Positions 38,101 to 52,800 of a DNA stretch of 64,000 bases are shown here, piece by piece. A model generated the notes under the pieces. It did not search any database. It saw nothing but the letters and a program-made list of their open reading frames with translations, and was not told the DNA's origin. Source of the stretch: Megaustenia siamemsis (Eukaryota; Mollusca; Gastropoda; Stylommatophora; Ariophantidae); contig JAVIAB010000073.1 in assembly GCA_032433765.1 (NCBI GenBank), positions 68,677,087 through 68,741,086 of the forward strand, in the 5' to 3' direction. Made by a program: the position numbers and the translations under genes. Every line of letters starts with the position of its first letter. Positions within the stretch are counted from its first letter, which is position 1.

Positions 38101-40798
38101 TAAAATTACCAGACTTGACAAGTCAACTGGAGAGATAGGAACATCATAATCAGATCTGAAATCAGATCAGTGTTTTGACCAGGCTGTATTACCAGTAAAT
38201 AAGTCTGGCACAGAACCATAACAAAATTGAGAATATCTTAGCCACGTAAGGTTTTTTGACATATAACATACACTTCAACTGTGACAAAAACAATTTTAAC
38301 CCCTAGACAAACGTCAGGAGGGAAGGATCCTAAGATAGTAGTGAGTTTATCTTAACTTTCTTTCCGCACCATCAGCTTTGGTTTTAGTTGTAAGTCTGCA
38401 GCCTTCATTTGCATTGCTACCAGCTTATCTTCTATCTATCTATTGACCTTTCGAGCCGTAACCGGCCCATAGGGCGTAGACCAAGATACACCTTCTCCTA
38501 TATGAATTTTTGTTCTAGCAGTTTTCTTTTAAAGATATTTTATCAAATCTCGCCATCTGTCTCTGTTCTGTGCAAGCAGTTCTATCTCATTGAGGGAGCC
38601 GATTCCTGCTGCTCTTGCCTCTCTCATCAATGTTCTTCTCAGTGTCTCCCTGGGTCTTCCTCTTTTTCTTTTACCTGTTGTTTCCCATATGAGGGCTTGC
38701 TTTGCTATTCGATTATTATCTCTTCTCATCACATGTCCAACGTATGACCATCGTCTTTTCTTTATTACTGAAGATATTAGTGGTTGATTGGCGATTTCTC
38801 TAATTTCCTCGTTTGTTTTGAATTCGTTCCATTCTATACCAAGTATTTTCCTTAGACATTTATTTTCGAATGCGTTCAACTTTGTTTCTATATCTCTTGT
38901 TGTTTTCCAGCTTTCACACGCATACGTAAGGGTTGATAGTACATTTGATTTGAATAGCCTAAGTTTTGTGTTTGTGCTAATGAGTTTTGATTTCCACAAC
39001 TTTTCAAGGCTTCTGAAAGACATTGCTGCTTGAGCCAGTCTGATTCTAATTTCTTTGCTCGTATCCCCTTCTCGATCAATGTGACTTCCAAGATAGATAA
39101 AGTGATCGATCTCTTCTACTGGTTTGTTTTCCATGTATATTTTGTCACTTGTTGGAATTAAACTTTTCATGACTTTAGTCTTTTCATGATTGACCTCAAG
39201 CCCAATTTTGCTGGCTATTGATGATAGTTCATTTGTGTTTTCCTGCGTCGTTTTATCTGACTGCTGATGAGAACTATGTCATCAGCAAAGTCGAGGTCCT
39301 CCAAATGGTCTCCTTGTATCCATTCGATGCCTTTATTACCAGTGCAGCATTTCTTCATTATGAAGTCCATAACAATTCCAAATAACAAGGGCGATAAAAT
39401 ACATCCTTGTTTAACCCCAGTTTCTATTGGGAAACATTCGCTCAGTCCTTCCTCTGTTCGAACTGCACATGTGTAACCATCATACATGTCTTTGAAAATA
39501 TTTATGATTTTTGATGGTAAGCCATATTGCTTCAGAATTTTCCACAAAGAATCTCTATGAATACTATCAAATGCTTTTTTGAAGTCGATGAAGTTAAGTA
39601 CAAAAGGTTTTTGCTTTTCAATGTGTTCCTCCAATATAAGTCGTAGAGTGAAAATGTGGTCAAGACAGCTTCTCCCTTTTCTAAACCCAGCCTGTTCTTC
39701 ACGCATTACTGTATCTATTGAATCCTTTATTCTATTTAGGATGATTTTACAGAATAACTTGAGGCAACTGACAAAAGTGTCACGCCTCTCCAGTTGTTAC
39801 AATCTCTAAGATTGCCCTTTTTTGGGATCTTAACAATGATTCCTTTTTTCCATTTATGAGGCGTCTTCTCTGTTTTCCAAATGATGTTGAACATTTTTTG
39901 GAGATGTATTAAATTATGGCTATCAATTGCCTTGAGGATCTCAGCTAATTAGTATCTTAGGCCCTTGCAAAGTAAGCAAACTGAAATGTCAGCTCAACAA
40001 AAAAAAAACATCCTTATTCTGAAATTTTCTAATTGCGTGCTACAAAGAGTGCAATGGCATCGAATCAAAAGGGTCAATTGGGTTGGTTAAAAAAACACAG
40101 TGTTAAGCAAACATTCTGTCCAAATATACAAAAAAAATAAGATAATATCCACTGGCAAAGCAAAATGCCCACCAAAAATCATCAACAACAAATAACTTGA
40201 ATTATAACAAACTATGAATATCAGAGATCTGTAATAACAAACAATGGAAACTGCCAGAAGGAGATTAAAAGAAGACTAGCAATAGTAACACAAAAATTAA
40301 ATGCCATGAAAAGCATATGACACAATACCAACAAGACAATAAAATTAAAACTACCTGATGGCATGCATCTTCCCAATAGTTGTATGGCTGTGAATCATGG
40401 ACACTGCAACAATAACGAAGAAAATTGGCTCATTCAAAACAAAATGCTACAGAAAAATCTTTAGGATACCACGGAAAATTAAAAAGAGTAATGAGGCATA
40501 TTAAAACACCTAAACATTGAAAACAGTTGGCTTGTAAACAACATCTATAGTGGAAATTTAAAAAAAATAATATGGCCACATTGAAAGACAAAATGTGCTG
40601 GAAAGAACAATAATTGAAAGCATGGTTCCAGGTAAAGGAGATGGGGACAGACCAAGAAGAAGGTGGTTTTAAGGCATCAAAGAGACCTTGAACTTGACAA
40701 CAGAAGAAGTGGGAGACCTGGCAAGAGATAAAGACTCTTTTTGATGAGCTGTAATGAATGAAAAGTTCTACAAAGGACATGCAACCTGATGTTGGCAC

Positions 40799-40874
<76 letters not shown>

Positions 40875-43800
40875 GAAGCATGGACATTAGTCAAGAAAAG
40901 AGAACAGAAAATTGAAGCCTTTAAAATGTGGATTTATTGAAGAATAGGAAGAATTTGATAGAAAGAAAAGAAACCAAATGATAAAGTCTTAAAACAACTA
41001 AAAAAATAAAAAAAAACTATTAAACACAATTCAAACAAGACAAGTGCGATTTTTGGGGCATGTTAAAAGACACATCAGACTACTAAAAGTAATCTTGGAA
41101 GGGAAAATACAAGGTAAAAGAGGCAGAGGCAGACCAAGACTAACATCGACGAGTGACATCAAAAGACCGAGAAGTCAGCCTATGGCATCCTGTACTATCA
41201 AAGCAAGAGACAGAACAGAATGGCGCTTCATGGTAGCCAACCTTCAATGCGGAGACGGCACTCAATGATGATGATCTGTATATATATATATATATATATA
41301 TAAACATACAAACATACCAATGGGTCGTCTGGAGATATAAGTTTCCCATCTTTTGTTACAAATCTTTCAACTCTAATAGATTCACAACATTTGATGATGA
41401 ACTTAAATGTGTCACCTTTCATCAATAATTATAACATGACATAATGTGCTGTTTTATTTTTTCATTCTTTTAGGAAGCTCTTCCTTCTAGTTCACTTTCT
41501 CTAGCCATCCCTTCAATCCAGCACCTAGGATCAGCTGTCTCTCTGCGGAGTGATGCTACTGAGGCTGCTTTATTTGAAACAAGGGCATCCGGTGATGGTC
41601 TGACTAGGAAACCACCAATGGCAAAACCAAGGTTAGGATTGTTAGCATGTTCACAAATATTATATGTACATGTGTACATCATCATCAGGTACCATGCCCA
41701 CAGGTGTAGTTGATCATGTCCCGCAAAATATTATTTTTGTTCTTGATGTTTTTCATCATTTCAGCTGTTGCTCTGATTTCCATGCAAGAATGTTAAAAAT
41801 GTCTTGCATTTTCAGCCATTGAAATGACTTCCTCTATGGCTTCTGCTATCTTTCATTTCTTCTATCTTGTCTATCTTTACAATGTTTCAAGTTTTTCTGC
41901 TCTCATGACATAATCAAAGAAGGTCAACATCTTTTCATTACCATATTTTAAAAAATTGTCTTTGTATACTGACTCAATTCATATGATATATATACATATA
42001 CATATATACTTGAGAGTCGGTCAGTTTTGCATTTTTACTAAGAAATTGTTAAGATAAGACTAGAATGCTTTTTATCATTATATAGACAGACTATTGGTTG
42101 AAATTTCCCAAATGAGATTTTGTATTAGCAGCTTCACATGTGAAAGGTGGTCTGCCAGATGGGTTCCTTGGTATCTTATGCTATTCCAACAAGAGCATTG
42201 AGCCACAGCAGATGCACTAATGTTGGACATTTTCAGTGCTGCCGGATGATTACTGTGGATGAATGTTGCATGGATTTATTTCTCTGACATCAAGACTAGG
42301 ATTTGATTACAGAACTGGAGATGTGGTTCAAGGCTCAGAGAAGCTCTACCACCAGGTCATTAAGAAGGTAAAGAAGCAAGGACAGAAGTGCATGCATTGA
42401 CTTGAAGAGGGGGGAATACATAGAGAAGAACTGAACATTCACACAAATTATCAAGTTTGTGCCTTGACTTGTTTCAAACTAAAGTGCAAAATTTGTTGAC
42501 TGACCCTCAAAAGTGCTTCTGTCAATAACGTAGTCATATCAAAATATGAGAGCATCTATTAATCTATCTATCTATCTATTAACCTTTTGAGCCGTAGCCA
42601 GTCCATAGGGCGTAGACCAAGATACTCCTTCTCTTATCAATCTATCAATAACTTAACCATATAACCATATATGATAAGAACATCTTACAGTAACATAATC
42701 TCATCAACAAACTTATAAGAACTTATGTCAAAAACTTAGCCATATCAACAAATATGTAAGAACATCTATAAGTAGCTTAGCCACATCAGCAAACATGTAA
42801 GAACATCAATCAGTAGCTTAGCCACATCAACAGACATGTAAGAACATCAATCAGTAACTTAGCCACATCAACAGACATGTAAGAACATCAATCAGTAACT
42901 TAGCCACATCAACAGACATGTAAGAACATCAATCAGTAACTTAGCCACATCAACAGACATGTAAGAACATCAATCAGTAACTTAGCCACATCAACAGACA
43001 TGTAAGAACATCAATCAGTAACTTAGCCACATCAACAAATATGTAAGAACATCAATCAGTAACTTAGCCACATCAACAGACATGTAAGAACATCAATCAG
43101 TAACTTAGCCACATCAACAGACATGTAAGATTATCAACAAACATGTAAGAACATCAATCAGTAACTTAGCCAAATCAACAGACATGTAAGAACATCAATC
43201 AGTAGCTTAGCCACATCAACAGACATGTAAGAACATCTATTAGTAACTTAGCCACATCAACAGACATGTAAGAACATCAATCAGTAGCTTAGCCACATCA
43301 ACAGACATGTAAGAACATCAATCAGTAGCTTAGCCACATCAACAAATATGTAAGAACATCTATTAGTAACTTAGCCACATCAACAAATATGTAAGAACAT
43401 CTATTAGTAACTTAGCCACATCAACAAATATGTAAGAACATCTATTAGTAGCTTAGCCACATCAACAAATATGTAAGAACATCAATCAGTAACTTAGCCA
43501 CATCAACAGACATGTAAGAACATCAATCAGTAGATTAGCCAAATCAACAGACATGCAAGAACATCAATCAGTAGCTTAGCCAAATCAACAGACATGTAAG
43601 AACATCAATCAGTAGCTTAGCCAAATCAACAGACATGTAAGAACATCAATCAGTAGCTTAGCCACATCAACAGACATGTAAGAACATCTATTAGTAACTT
43701 AGCCACATCAACAGACATGTAAGAACATCAATCAGTAACTTAGCCACATCAACAGACATGTAAGAACATCTATTAGTAACTTAGCCACATCAACAGACAT

Positions 43801-46800
43801 GTAAGAACATCTATTAGTAACTTAGCCACATCAACAGACATGTAAGAACATCTATCAGTAGCTTAGCCACATCAACAGACATGTAAGAACATCTATCAGT
43901 AACTTAGCCAAATCAACAGACATGTAAGAACATCAATCAGTAACTTAGCCACATCAACAGACATGTAAGAACATCAATCAGTAGCTTAGCCAAATCAACA
44001 GACATGTAAGAACATCTATTAGTAACTTAGCCACATCAACAGACATGTAAGAACATCTATTAGTAACTTAGCCACATCAACAGACATGTAAGAACATCAA
44101 TCAGTAACTTAGCCACATCAACAGACATGTAAGAACATCAATCAGTAGCTTAGCCACATCAACAGACATGTAAGAACATCTATTAGTAACTTAGCCACAT
44201 CAACAGACATGTAAGAACATCAATCAGTAGCTTAGCCAAATCAACAGACATGTAAGAACATCAATCAGTAGCTTAGCCACATCAACAGACATGTAAGAAC
44301 ATCTATTAGTAACTTAGCCACATCAACAGACATGTAAGAACATCTATTAGTAACTTAGTCAAATCAACAGACATGTAAGAACATCAATCAGTAACTTAGC
44401 CACATCAACAGACATGTAAGAACATCAATCAGTAGCTTAGCCACATCAACAGACATGTAAGAACATCAATCAGTAGCTTAGCCAAATCAACAGACATGTA
44501 AGAACATCAATCAGTAGCTTAGCCACATCAACAGACATGTAAGAACATCTATTAGTAACTTAGCCACATCAACAGACATGTAAGAACATCTATTAGTAAC
44601 TTAGCCACATCAACAGACATGTAAGAACATCTATTAGTAACTTAGCCACATCAACAGACATGCAAGAATATCTATTAGTAACTTAGCCACATCAACAGAC
44701 ATGTAAGAACATCTATTAGTAACTTAGCCACATCAACAGACATGTAAGATTATCAACAAACATGTAAGAACATAAATCAGTAGCTTAGCCACATCAACAG
44801 ACATGTAAGAACATCAATCAGTAGCTTAGCCACATCAACAGACATGTAAGAACATCTATTAGTAACTTAGCCACATCAACAGACATGTAAGAACATCTAT
44901 TAGTAACTTAGCCACATCAACAGACATGCAAGAACATCTATTAGTAACTTAGCCACATCAACAGACATGTAAGAACATCAATCAGTAACTTAGCCACATC
45001 AACAGACATGTAAGATTATCAACAGACATGTAAGAACATCTATTAGTAACTTAGCCACATCAACAGACATGCAAGATTATCAACAAACATGTAAGAACAT
45101 AAATCAGTAGCTTAGCCACATCAACAGACATGTAAGAACATCAATCAGTAGCTTAGCCACATCAACAGACATGTAAGAACATCAATCAGTAGCTTAGCCA
45201 CATCAACAAACATGTAAGAACATCAATCAGTAGCTTAGCCACATCAACAGACATGTAGGAACATCTATCAGCAACTTAGCTACAATAGTATATATGTTGT
45301 GCTGGCTTTCATTTACTTAGCTAGACTTTTGCTGTTACGGGTGTATCAAGAATGCAGCTAGGACTCCATTCTCTGAGATAATTAGGTGATTGGTCTTCTT
45401 GTGTGCTTGATTCCTAGCTTGGAATTTCATAACATGCTTATTAAAAGGTCTGCTACAGAAATGGGGTTTTATAGAAGAAAGTTGAAAATACTATCTGTCT
45501 ATTCACCTTTTGAGCTGAAGAGGGCATGATCCACATTAGATCTCACCATATATAACCCTGATCTGGGTGAACTGCTCAGTCTCGGCAAGGAGTTGGTGCC
45601 TGCTGTTTTTGCCAGTTTAAGAGGATGTTTTGGTAGGAAGTCAACAACAAAAATGATAAACAACTATAGAGATAGAAAGTTGTGGAGAGGCATAATCACC
45701 TCTGCCAGTTTATAATTTGCTGCTATATTTTGTAGTACATTTGTACATTAAATATATATTTATTTATATATTTATATATATTTTTGTAATTAAGACTAGC
45801 GACCAGTACAGCAGCACCTGCAGGAGGTTTCATGGTAGGGACCTCATCTGTCCCCATCCCTCAGTACGGGCATCCAATGGGCCCCTTAGGTATTCCTCCA
45901 ATCATATCATCACAGCAGCAGAATCTTGCCATGGGAAACATGTTTCCTTACATGTATGCTCCATCTGCTGGGCTTCAGCCAATAGATATTATGCATATGC
46001 ACGAGGTAAGTAGTTTAACTTTTTGATCAATGCAGTTGAAGAGTTTTAATGTTTTATTATAGCTCTTGCTAAAGATTTTCTTCATTGAAATAGCATATAG
46101 ATTATATATATGACTGTATTGTTTAGTTGTAGGCTTCCTATTCCAAAGGTAAATGGTAGAAGGTAAAAGAGGCAGAGGCAGACCAAGACTAACATGGACG
46201 AGTAACATCAAAAGATGGACAAGTCAACCTACGACAACCTGCACCATCAAAGCAAGAAACAGAGTGGAATGGTGATCCATGGTAGCCAACCTTCGTTGCG
46301 GAGATGGCACTCCGATGATGATTATGATTCCTATTCCAACATTACTTGTGCATCATCTTTCAACTTAGTTGGTTGAGGTTTTCCTTTCTGAATGTCTTTT
46401 CCCTTATGCGGTTTTTTATAAAAGACATGTGGGCTGTGATTGTCCACATTCTTTAGGGCTTTGTTTCCATGGCCTTTGTTCTGTCTGAAATTTCTGTAAG
46501 GAAAGCTGAAGAAACTCAATCTTAAACCCATGAAGTCTGTTCTGCTAACTGATCACAGATTACAAGATTTAATATCACCACACTCAAGACAGACCCATAG
46601 GTATTTAGTTCTCAACAGATGATGCAGTGTGCACTCTGATAATTCTTGTATCTTGCTGATTATCCATATTCTCAATCACCCACCTATGTAGCTTATGTTC
46701 AATGCTTTGTTTTTTTAATAAATCTTGTTCTGGATGTTATACACATGGCTGGGGCCAAGATGCAGGACAGTGCCTGAGTTGATAGTTGTCAGTTACTCTT

Positions 46801-49800
46801 GTTTGCCAGGATGAGCAGCAACAAGTTGGTGAAGATCCACCTCCGTGGTAACAGGCAGTCTATGCCATACTGAAGATGGCTGTGCTGGGATGACAGATGC
46901 ACATATCACAACTTGCTATAAACCACAACACATTGCATCTGTGCCAACATAATGTTTTTCTAAGGGCAGGTGATGAAGAGGACTAGTCAGATAAAAGAAG
47001 AAGAAGTAGGTAGGTCTATTATCATATTACTCAGAGTCTATAAGAACTCTAATCTCTTTCCCAACTATGCAGAAAGACCTAGCACAGTGCATAAGCTCAA
47101 TCTGTTCATCATCATCATGTGTCATACCGGTTGGCGTAGGCGATCATGTCCTTCTACAATCTTCTATCTACAGTGCATCGTATCAGGTCTGTTGTTGACT
47201 GTTTTCCATGCCATGATGCCAAGCTATCTAGTATTTTATCTTTTAGTCATCTGTGATCTTTCTTTCCTTGTATTTTGCCAGTTGTAACCAAGTATTCCAA
47301 CTTTCCTCTTCTCATGATGTGCCCGAAAAATGTTGATTGTTTCTTTCTAATGTTTTTAGGAGTTCATTTTTTATGTTGCCTCTTTGAGAATTTCCTCATT
47401 GGTCTTTTTAGCTGTCCAGGGAACTTTCAACATTCTTCTGTTAGGTCACTTAAAAAAAAAACAAGGTCACTAAAAAAATGTAATCTGTTATTTCAAGAAA
47501 TGTATGTGGTTATTGTTAATTGTTAATAACATATGTATACAAGACATTGCTTTTAGACAGCACATTGAAACCCTTTCTTATTTCCAAATGAATTGTACAT
47601 TTTTTAATATATGGAAGCCATGATGATTCATTGGTTAGTGAACTTGATTATTAAAGACAAAAGGTCAGGGTTGAACCTGATTGATAGCTTCCAGGTTTAC
47701 CCATAAATAGATACCGATTTTTGTGGGAAAAAAAGATGGCATTGTACTAATACAGACCACATTACTACAAAACTAGTGTGCCGAAGATCTATTCCAAATA
47801 TTGGCACTAATCACCATATTGCATATACAGAAAGACGTGACTTAATGGGACTCCTCTGTCTTTTTCTTGTCAAGGAATTGCCATTAATGTAGACATATTT
47901 TTTTGCAGACATCGGCTCTAACAGAACTGAAAGATCTTCCATTTACACCAGTTCATGCCCTTGTCCTTGCTCCAGGTCAACAGCCGAGAGGGTGAGTTTT
48001 TGCTAAAGCTGCTTCTTTTCTTTATAATTTACAATAGTAATGATGTAAAGCAAAGATAGCTGTCTCTTGGTTACACAAAATTGTATAATTATTTACATTC
48101 CACAATTTTTTATGAAGAATATAAATAACTTATTTTTTGCATTGCTATTTATTATATTTATTAGTGGAAGAGGCTTGTCTCGTGCAGCTTATGCCAGACT
48201 TTATGCTGCTGGGTTTCCTCCCCTGCTGGATCGCAATGGTGAACCACCTGAAGTGATTGATCCTCATGGTCAGTACATGGTCAATCTGATAAAGGAGCAG
48301 ACAGATCCACTTCAGGCTAATGAGATCATTTTTCAGTTCTTGGCCTATTCCCGGTATGTGGCTTCCATTAGTAATTATTTATGTCAAAATACAATAGCAA
48401 GCATATATATGTGATAAAAGTGCTTTGGAAAAACCAATGCACTAGACATTTCATACACTTTAGGGAGTACATGATTATCTTTTGACTATTCTGAAGAAAT
48501 GCAAAATATAATGGTTTGGCCATGTATCTCAATCGTCTGGCCCAGCATAGACGATTTTTCTGCAAGTAACTGTGAGAAGGGTGAGAAAGAGAGTTAAACA
48601 GAGAAAAAGATGGAAGATAATATTAAATAATTTTAAGGCTTTGAATTTATAGAGTCCAAAAGAATGACTGAAGCTAGAGAGAATTGGAGAAGATTGGCAA
48701 AGTTTGTTGGTGGTGCCTCGATGACTCCCAGGATTATGGGACAAAGAAGAAGACACATTAGGGGTTGCTGTCACTGAGAATAAGATGCTCATTTCAAAAT
48801 CAGAAATTACCCAGTTTAAACCACATATATGGGGTCAGTGCAGTTTTTTCCAGGAAATCTTGATCTTTTGGTAAGTGAGATTTGAGAACCTGACCTTATT
48901 GGAGACAGACAATGAAAAATGGTGGCCCTTTCATGAAAGAACCCTTGATATTTGAAGACTGTAAGCTATATGCCACTGCCTGGGCAAAATTTCAAAAACA
49001 ATATGAAAATGAACATTTCTATAATCTTTACAATAATTAGCCAGGTTTATGAAGATAACACGGAGACTCACGCTATGCTGAATGAGATCTCCGTGTGTTT
49101 TTATGATAGAGATTGTGGTGTTAATTTATCCCATTTCTGAAGTCTGCTCAAGTCATTTTAATTGGCATTATTGGTTGATCTATGATAAATCTGTTATAGT
49201 TTTAATCCATTTATGGTTTTCACAGAGAGCCAGCCATGAATATGAGCCATGCAGAAAGTCCTGGTCAGCCAGCCACTGTCTTCTTCTCTTTTCAGTTCTA
49301 TAGATTTCCTCAGGTCACAACAGAAAGGTCAGTGTTACCAAGAATAAGTTTCCTCTTATGTGATCATGTTGTTAAGAACATAATTTTAACAAGTTATTTT
49401 AAACTTGGAATAATCCAGAAATGATTCTGTAGTTTTCAAAATATTATCTTTTTAACTTTATATATATTGCATGTTGCCAAGGAACTGAGTTAGAGATACA
49501 GTAGCTCAGTAATTAGTGAACTAGACTACTAATGAAAAGGAGTCAGGTTCGATCCTGATCAACAGTGTCCAGGTTCACTCAGCCTTAAATGGGTGCCAGG
49601 TTTTTCTAGGAAGAAAGATGGCACTGATGAATACTGATCCTACAAAAAAATAATGTGCTGAAGATCTATAAAAATATGGACACTAACACTATATTTTGTG
49701 TCCATTGTTCAATGAGGATCAAGCTAGCCAACCCATCAGAGACAGAGGTGATCAACAAGCTTTTATTTGCGGATGATCAGGCACTAATACATGAAACAAT

Positions 49801-52800
49801 GGAAAACCTGCAAGAACACTTAAACAAACTCAACGGCTCAGGCACAAAATACAACATGAAAATCAACATCAACAAAACAGAAGTCATGAATGTCGCCAAA
49901 AATAAACAGAACATCAACATAACTATAGAAGGCAGGCAACTAAAACAAGTAGAGGAATTCAAATACCTAGGAAGTTTATTGACAAACGATAATTCTCAAA
50001 CAGAAGAGCTAGAATCAAGATGCAACAAAGCCTGTCAAATCATTGGACAGTTATCACCACTATTGTCCAACAAGGAAATAACTCTGGAGGCAAAACGAGC
50101 CCTATACAATACAATCTTCATCCCAACGTTGTGCTACCAATGCCAGACCTGGACCCTAGATGCAAGAACAATAAGAAAAGTAACCTTTACTGACATGAAA
50201 TGCATTAGACGAATGACAGGAAACAGTCTGAGAGATAAGATCAGAAATGAAGAACTGAGAAAAAAGCTAGGAATTACCCCCGCCATAGAATATATAAGGA
50301 AACAACAGATAAAATGGTTTGGCCACATGACAAGGCAGAAAGATCAAAACACAACGCAATGAGGCTTCAACAAACGTTGTGAGAAGAACAGATCCAAGGG
50401 TCGACCACGAAAAAGATGGATCGATGGAATATTAGAAACACTAGGAAACATAACAGCAGCAAAGGCGAACAGAAGAGCAAAAGACCGCAAATTATATCTC
50501 CCCTCTACGCTGAAAGGCAAATGAGGAAGGAAAGAGAAAGAAGAAGAATGAGGATGATCCATCAACTAAACTAAACTAAACTAAACTAAACTAAACTAAA
50601 CTAAACTAAACTAAACTAAACTAAACTAAACTAAACTAAACTAAACTAAACTAAACTAAACTAAACTAAACTAAACTAAACTAAACTAAACTAAACAAGC
50701 TAAGCTAAACTAAACTAAACTAAACTAAAACTATATTAAATATATGTCATCACCTGGCCTAATGGGTTTCTTTATTTCTTTCTTTCTTTCTTAACGCCAA
50801 AAATAATCTTTTTCACTTGTTCAATGCTTTGTTGCAAAAATCAGCCCTCATGTGCACTGCAAGTATTCCAATTGAAAATTTCATAGTCGAGTAGCAAATG
50901 ATGCTTAATACATGTCTCTCGAGATGCCAATCACCTTAGGAAAAAAAATTAGTTGCATTCTTTAATGGGCACCTTGTATAAAAAAAAAAATTTAATTACT
51001 AACAGAGATAACTTTCCATTACATTGCTTTTAATTTAGCATGTTTTGTTTCTCATCTTTTTTTACTATTCATCCCAAATTTTGTCTTAACAATTGTTTAA
51101 AATGTTTCCATGTAATCCAACTAGCAAACATCATTTGGTTTTTGTACTCAGAATGCTGCTGTCCAAGGCACAGAATGATCTGTCCTCAAGCCCCAATGCG
51201 GTTCCTTTTATCCTTCAGAGACTGAATTCAGATGGTTCTGTTATGGAGGGACCTCCAGGTTTAGAGGTAGCTGTTGTACAAATATTCTGCAAAAGTTATT
51301 CTATGCAAGTGTGTCCTTATATTCTGAAGATTTTCATTCACATTTTTTACATCGGTGAAAATTAACATAATTTTGTAGTATTCATATCATTAACATGCAT
51401 CAGTTAAAGAAAAACAGCTTGGTATTGAATAAACAGGGAGGAACTAAGTGGTCTTGAAGTAAGATATCAGCTTCTGGACAGAAAGGTCTCGGGTTCAAAC
51501 ATGCAGTGGAAATTTTTCACTTCAGATCCAAGGTTTTTTTCATGACTTTACCTTCTCCTGGTCTCTTGGTGGTGAGATCTGATGTTTAGTTCTCTTGGAT
51601 AACAGCCCATGTGCACTGACGCATGTTAAAGATCTCTCGGCAGTTAAAAGTCATAAAGAATGGGCCAAAGATGGCTGCTGCCCAGACAAAATTGTTAAAC
51701 AAAATCTACTCATGCTGGAGGTTTATTTTTTGGCAGAAAGGCACAGATATTTGGCTCTGTTGTGAACTAGCGATACAATGCATCAGCGCCGCTTAACATA
51801 TGAATTCTAAGAAGGAACTTCCAGTCAATATAGGCAGCAGGAACCATTGAGGGTCAGTCAGAAAAGTGTTCCTTGTTGCAGTTTCCTCATATTTCAACTT
51901 TGGCTTGTTGCAGGAGCTACTGAGTTTAGTGCTTTGTGCACACCGTGAGCTGTGTTTTTTATCTGGATCATGTTTTGTTATTCTGATTAGTTACGATGAA
52001 TGATGATATCGTATGACTAAGAATAGTTCAGCTGCGTTCACTTTCGGTGCCACTTGGCCTTATGTCTTTTGGTGTGTGCTGTAACTGCTATTATGGGGAC
52101 TGCAGCTGCCTTTCTTTGTCTGAATCCTTCATTGAGATGAGTTTTAATTTGGATGATCCCACTGGCACAGGTGGTTGAGCAATTACGGATTTTAATTCAT
52201 TTGCCTTGATACCAGGGCCTTCAACTAATCATAACCATAACCATGCTAAGAAGAAGAGAATTTTTTTTTTTTGCGTTCGCCAGCTTTTACCTCTGACGAA
52301 GTCCCTAGAGACTAGCAACTGAATTTTGCATGTTAATCCATTTTTCCCTGGCAGCTGTGTGCACAGGGGTCCCTCACCGCACAGGCAGATAACTCCGACT
52401 TCGGAGGTACTCATATTTTTTTCATTGATGAGTAATTGACGTTTCAAGCCAGGCCTCGCTGCTGAGACCAGGGGTGGTTGCCGCAGAGAGAAATCATAAA
52501 TAAAAATCCCAACCAACCGAGATTTGAACCCACAACCTCTCTGTCGCGTGGCCACCGTCTTGCCTCAAGACCAACCAGTCCCCCAGAAGAAGAGAATGAT
52601 TAGAAGTGTAATTTTAAAAAAAAGCAGATTTGTAGGACCTAACCAGAAAAGAAAGAATTACCGCTGGAGATTATATAGAAAATTTGAAATAATAGAACTA
52701 CCTATGTGAATAATTTCAGGTACTGTTATATATAGATTTATCTAGAACCTAGAGGGAAAATGAAGAATACGATTATTGAAAAATATTTAGTAAAAGTTGA

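Noticed and set aside
42690..45285. Regular spaced repeats that might suggest a CRISPR array
   Set aside because: The units are contiguous 41-bp tandem copies with no unique spacers, and the context is a eukaryotic intron.
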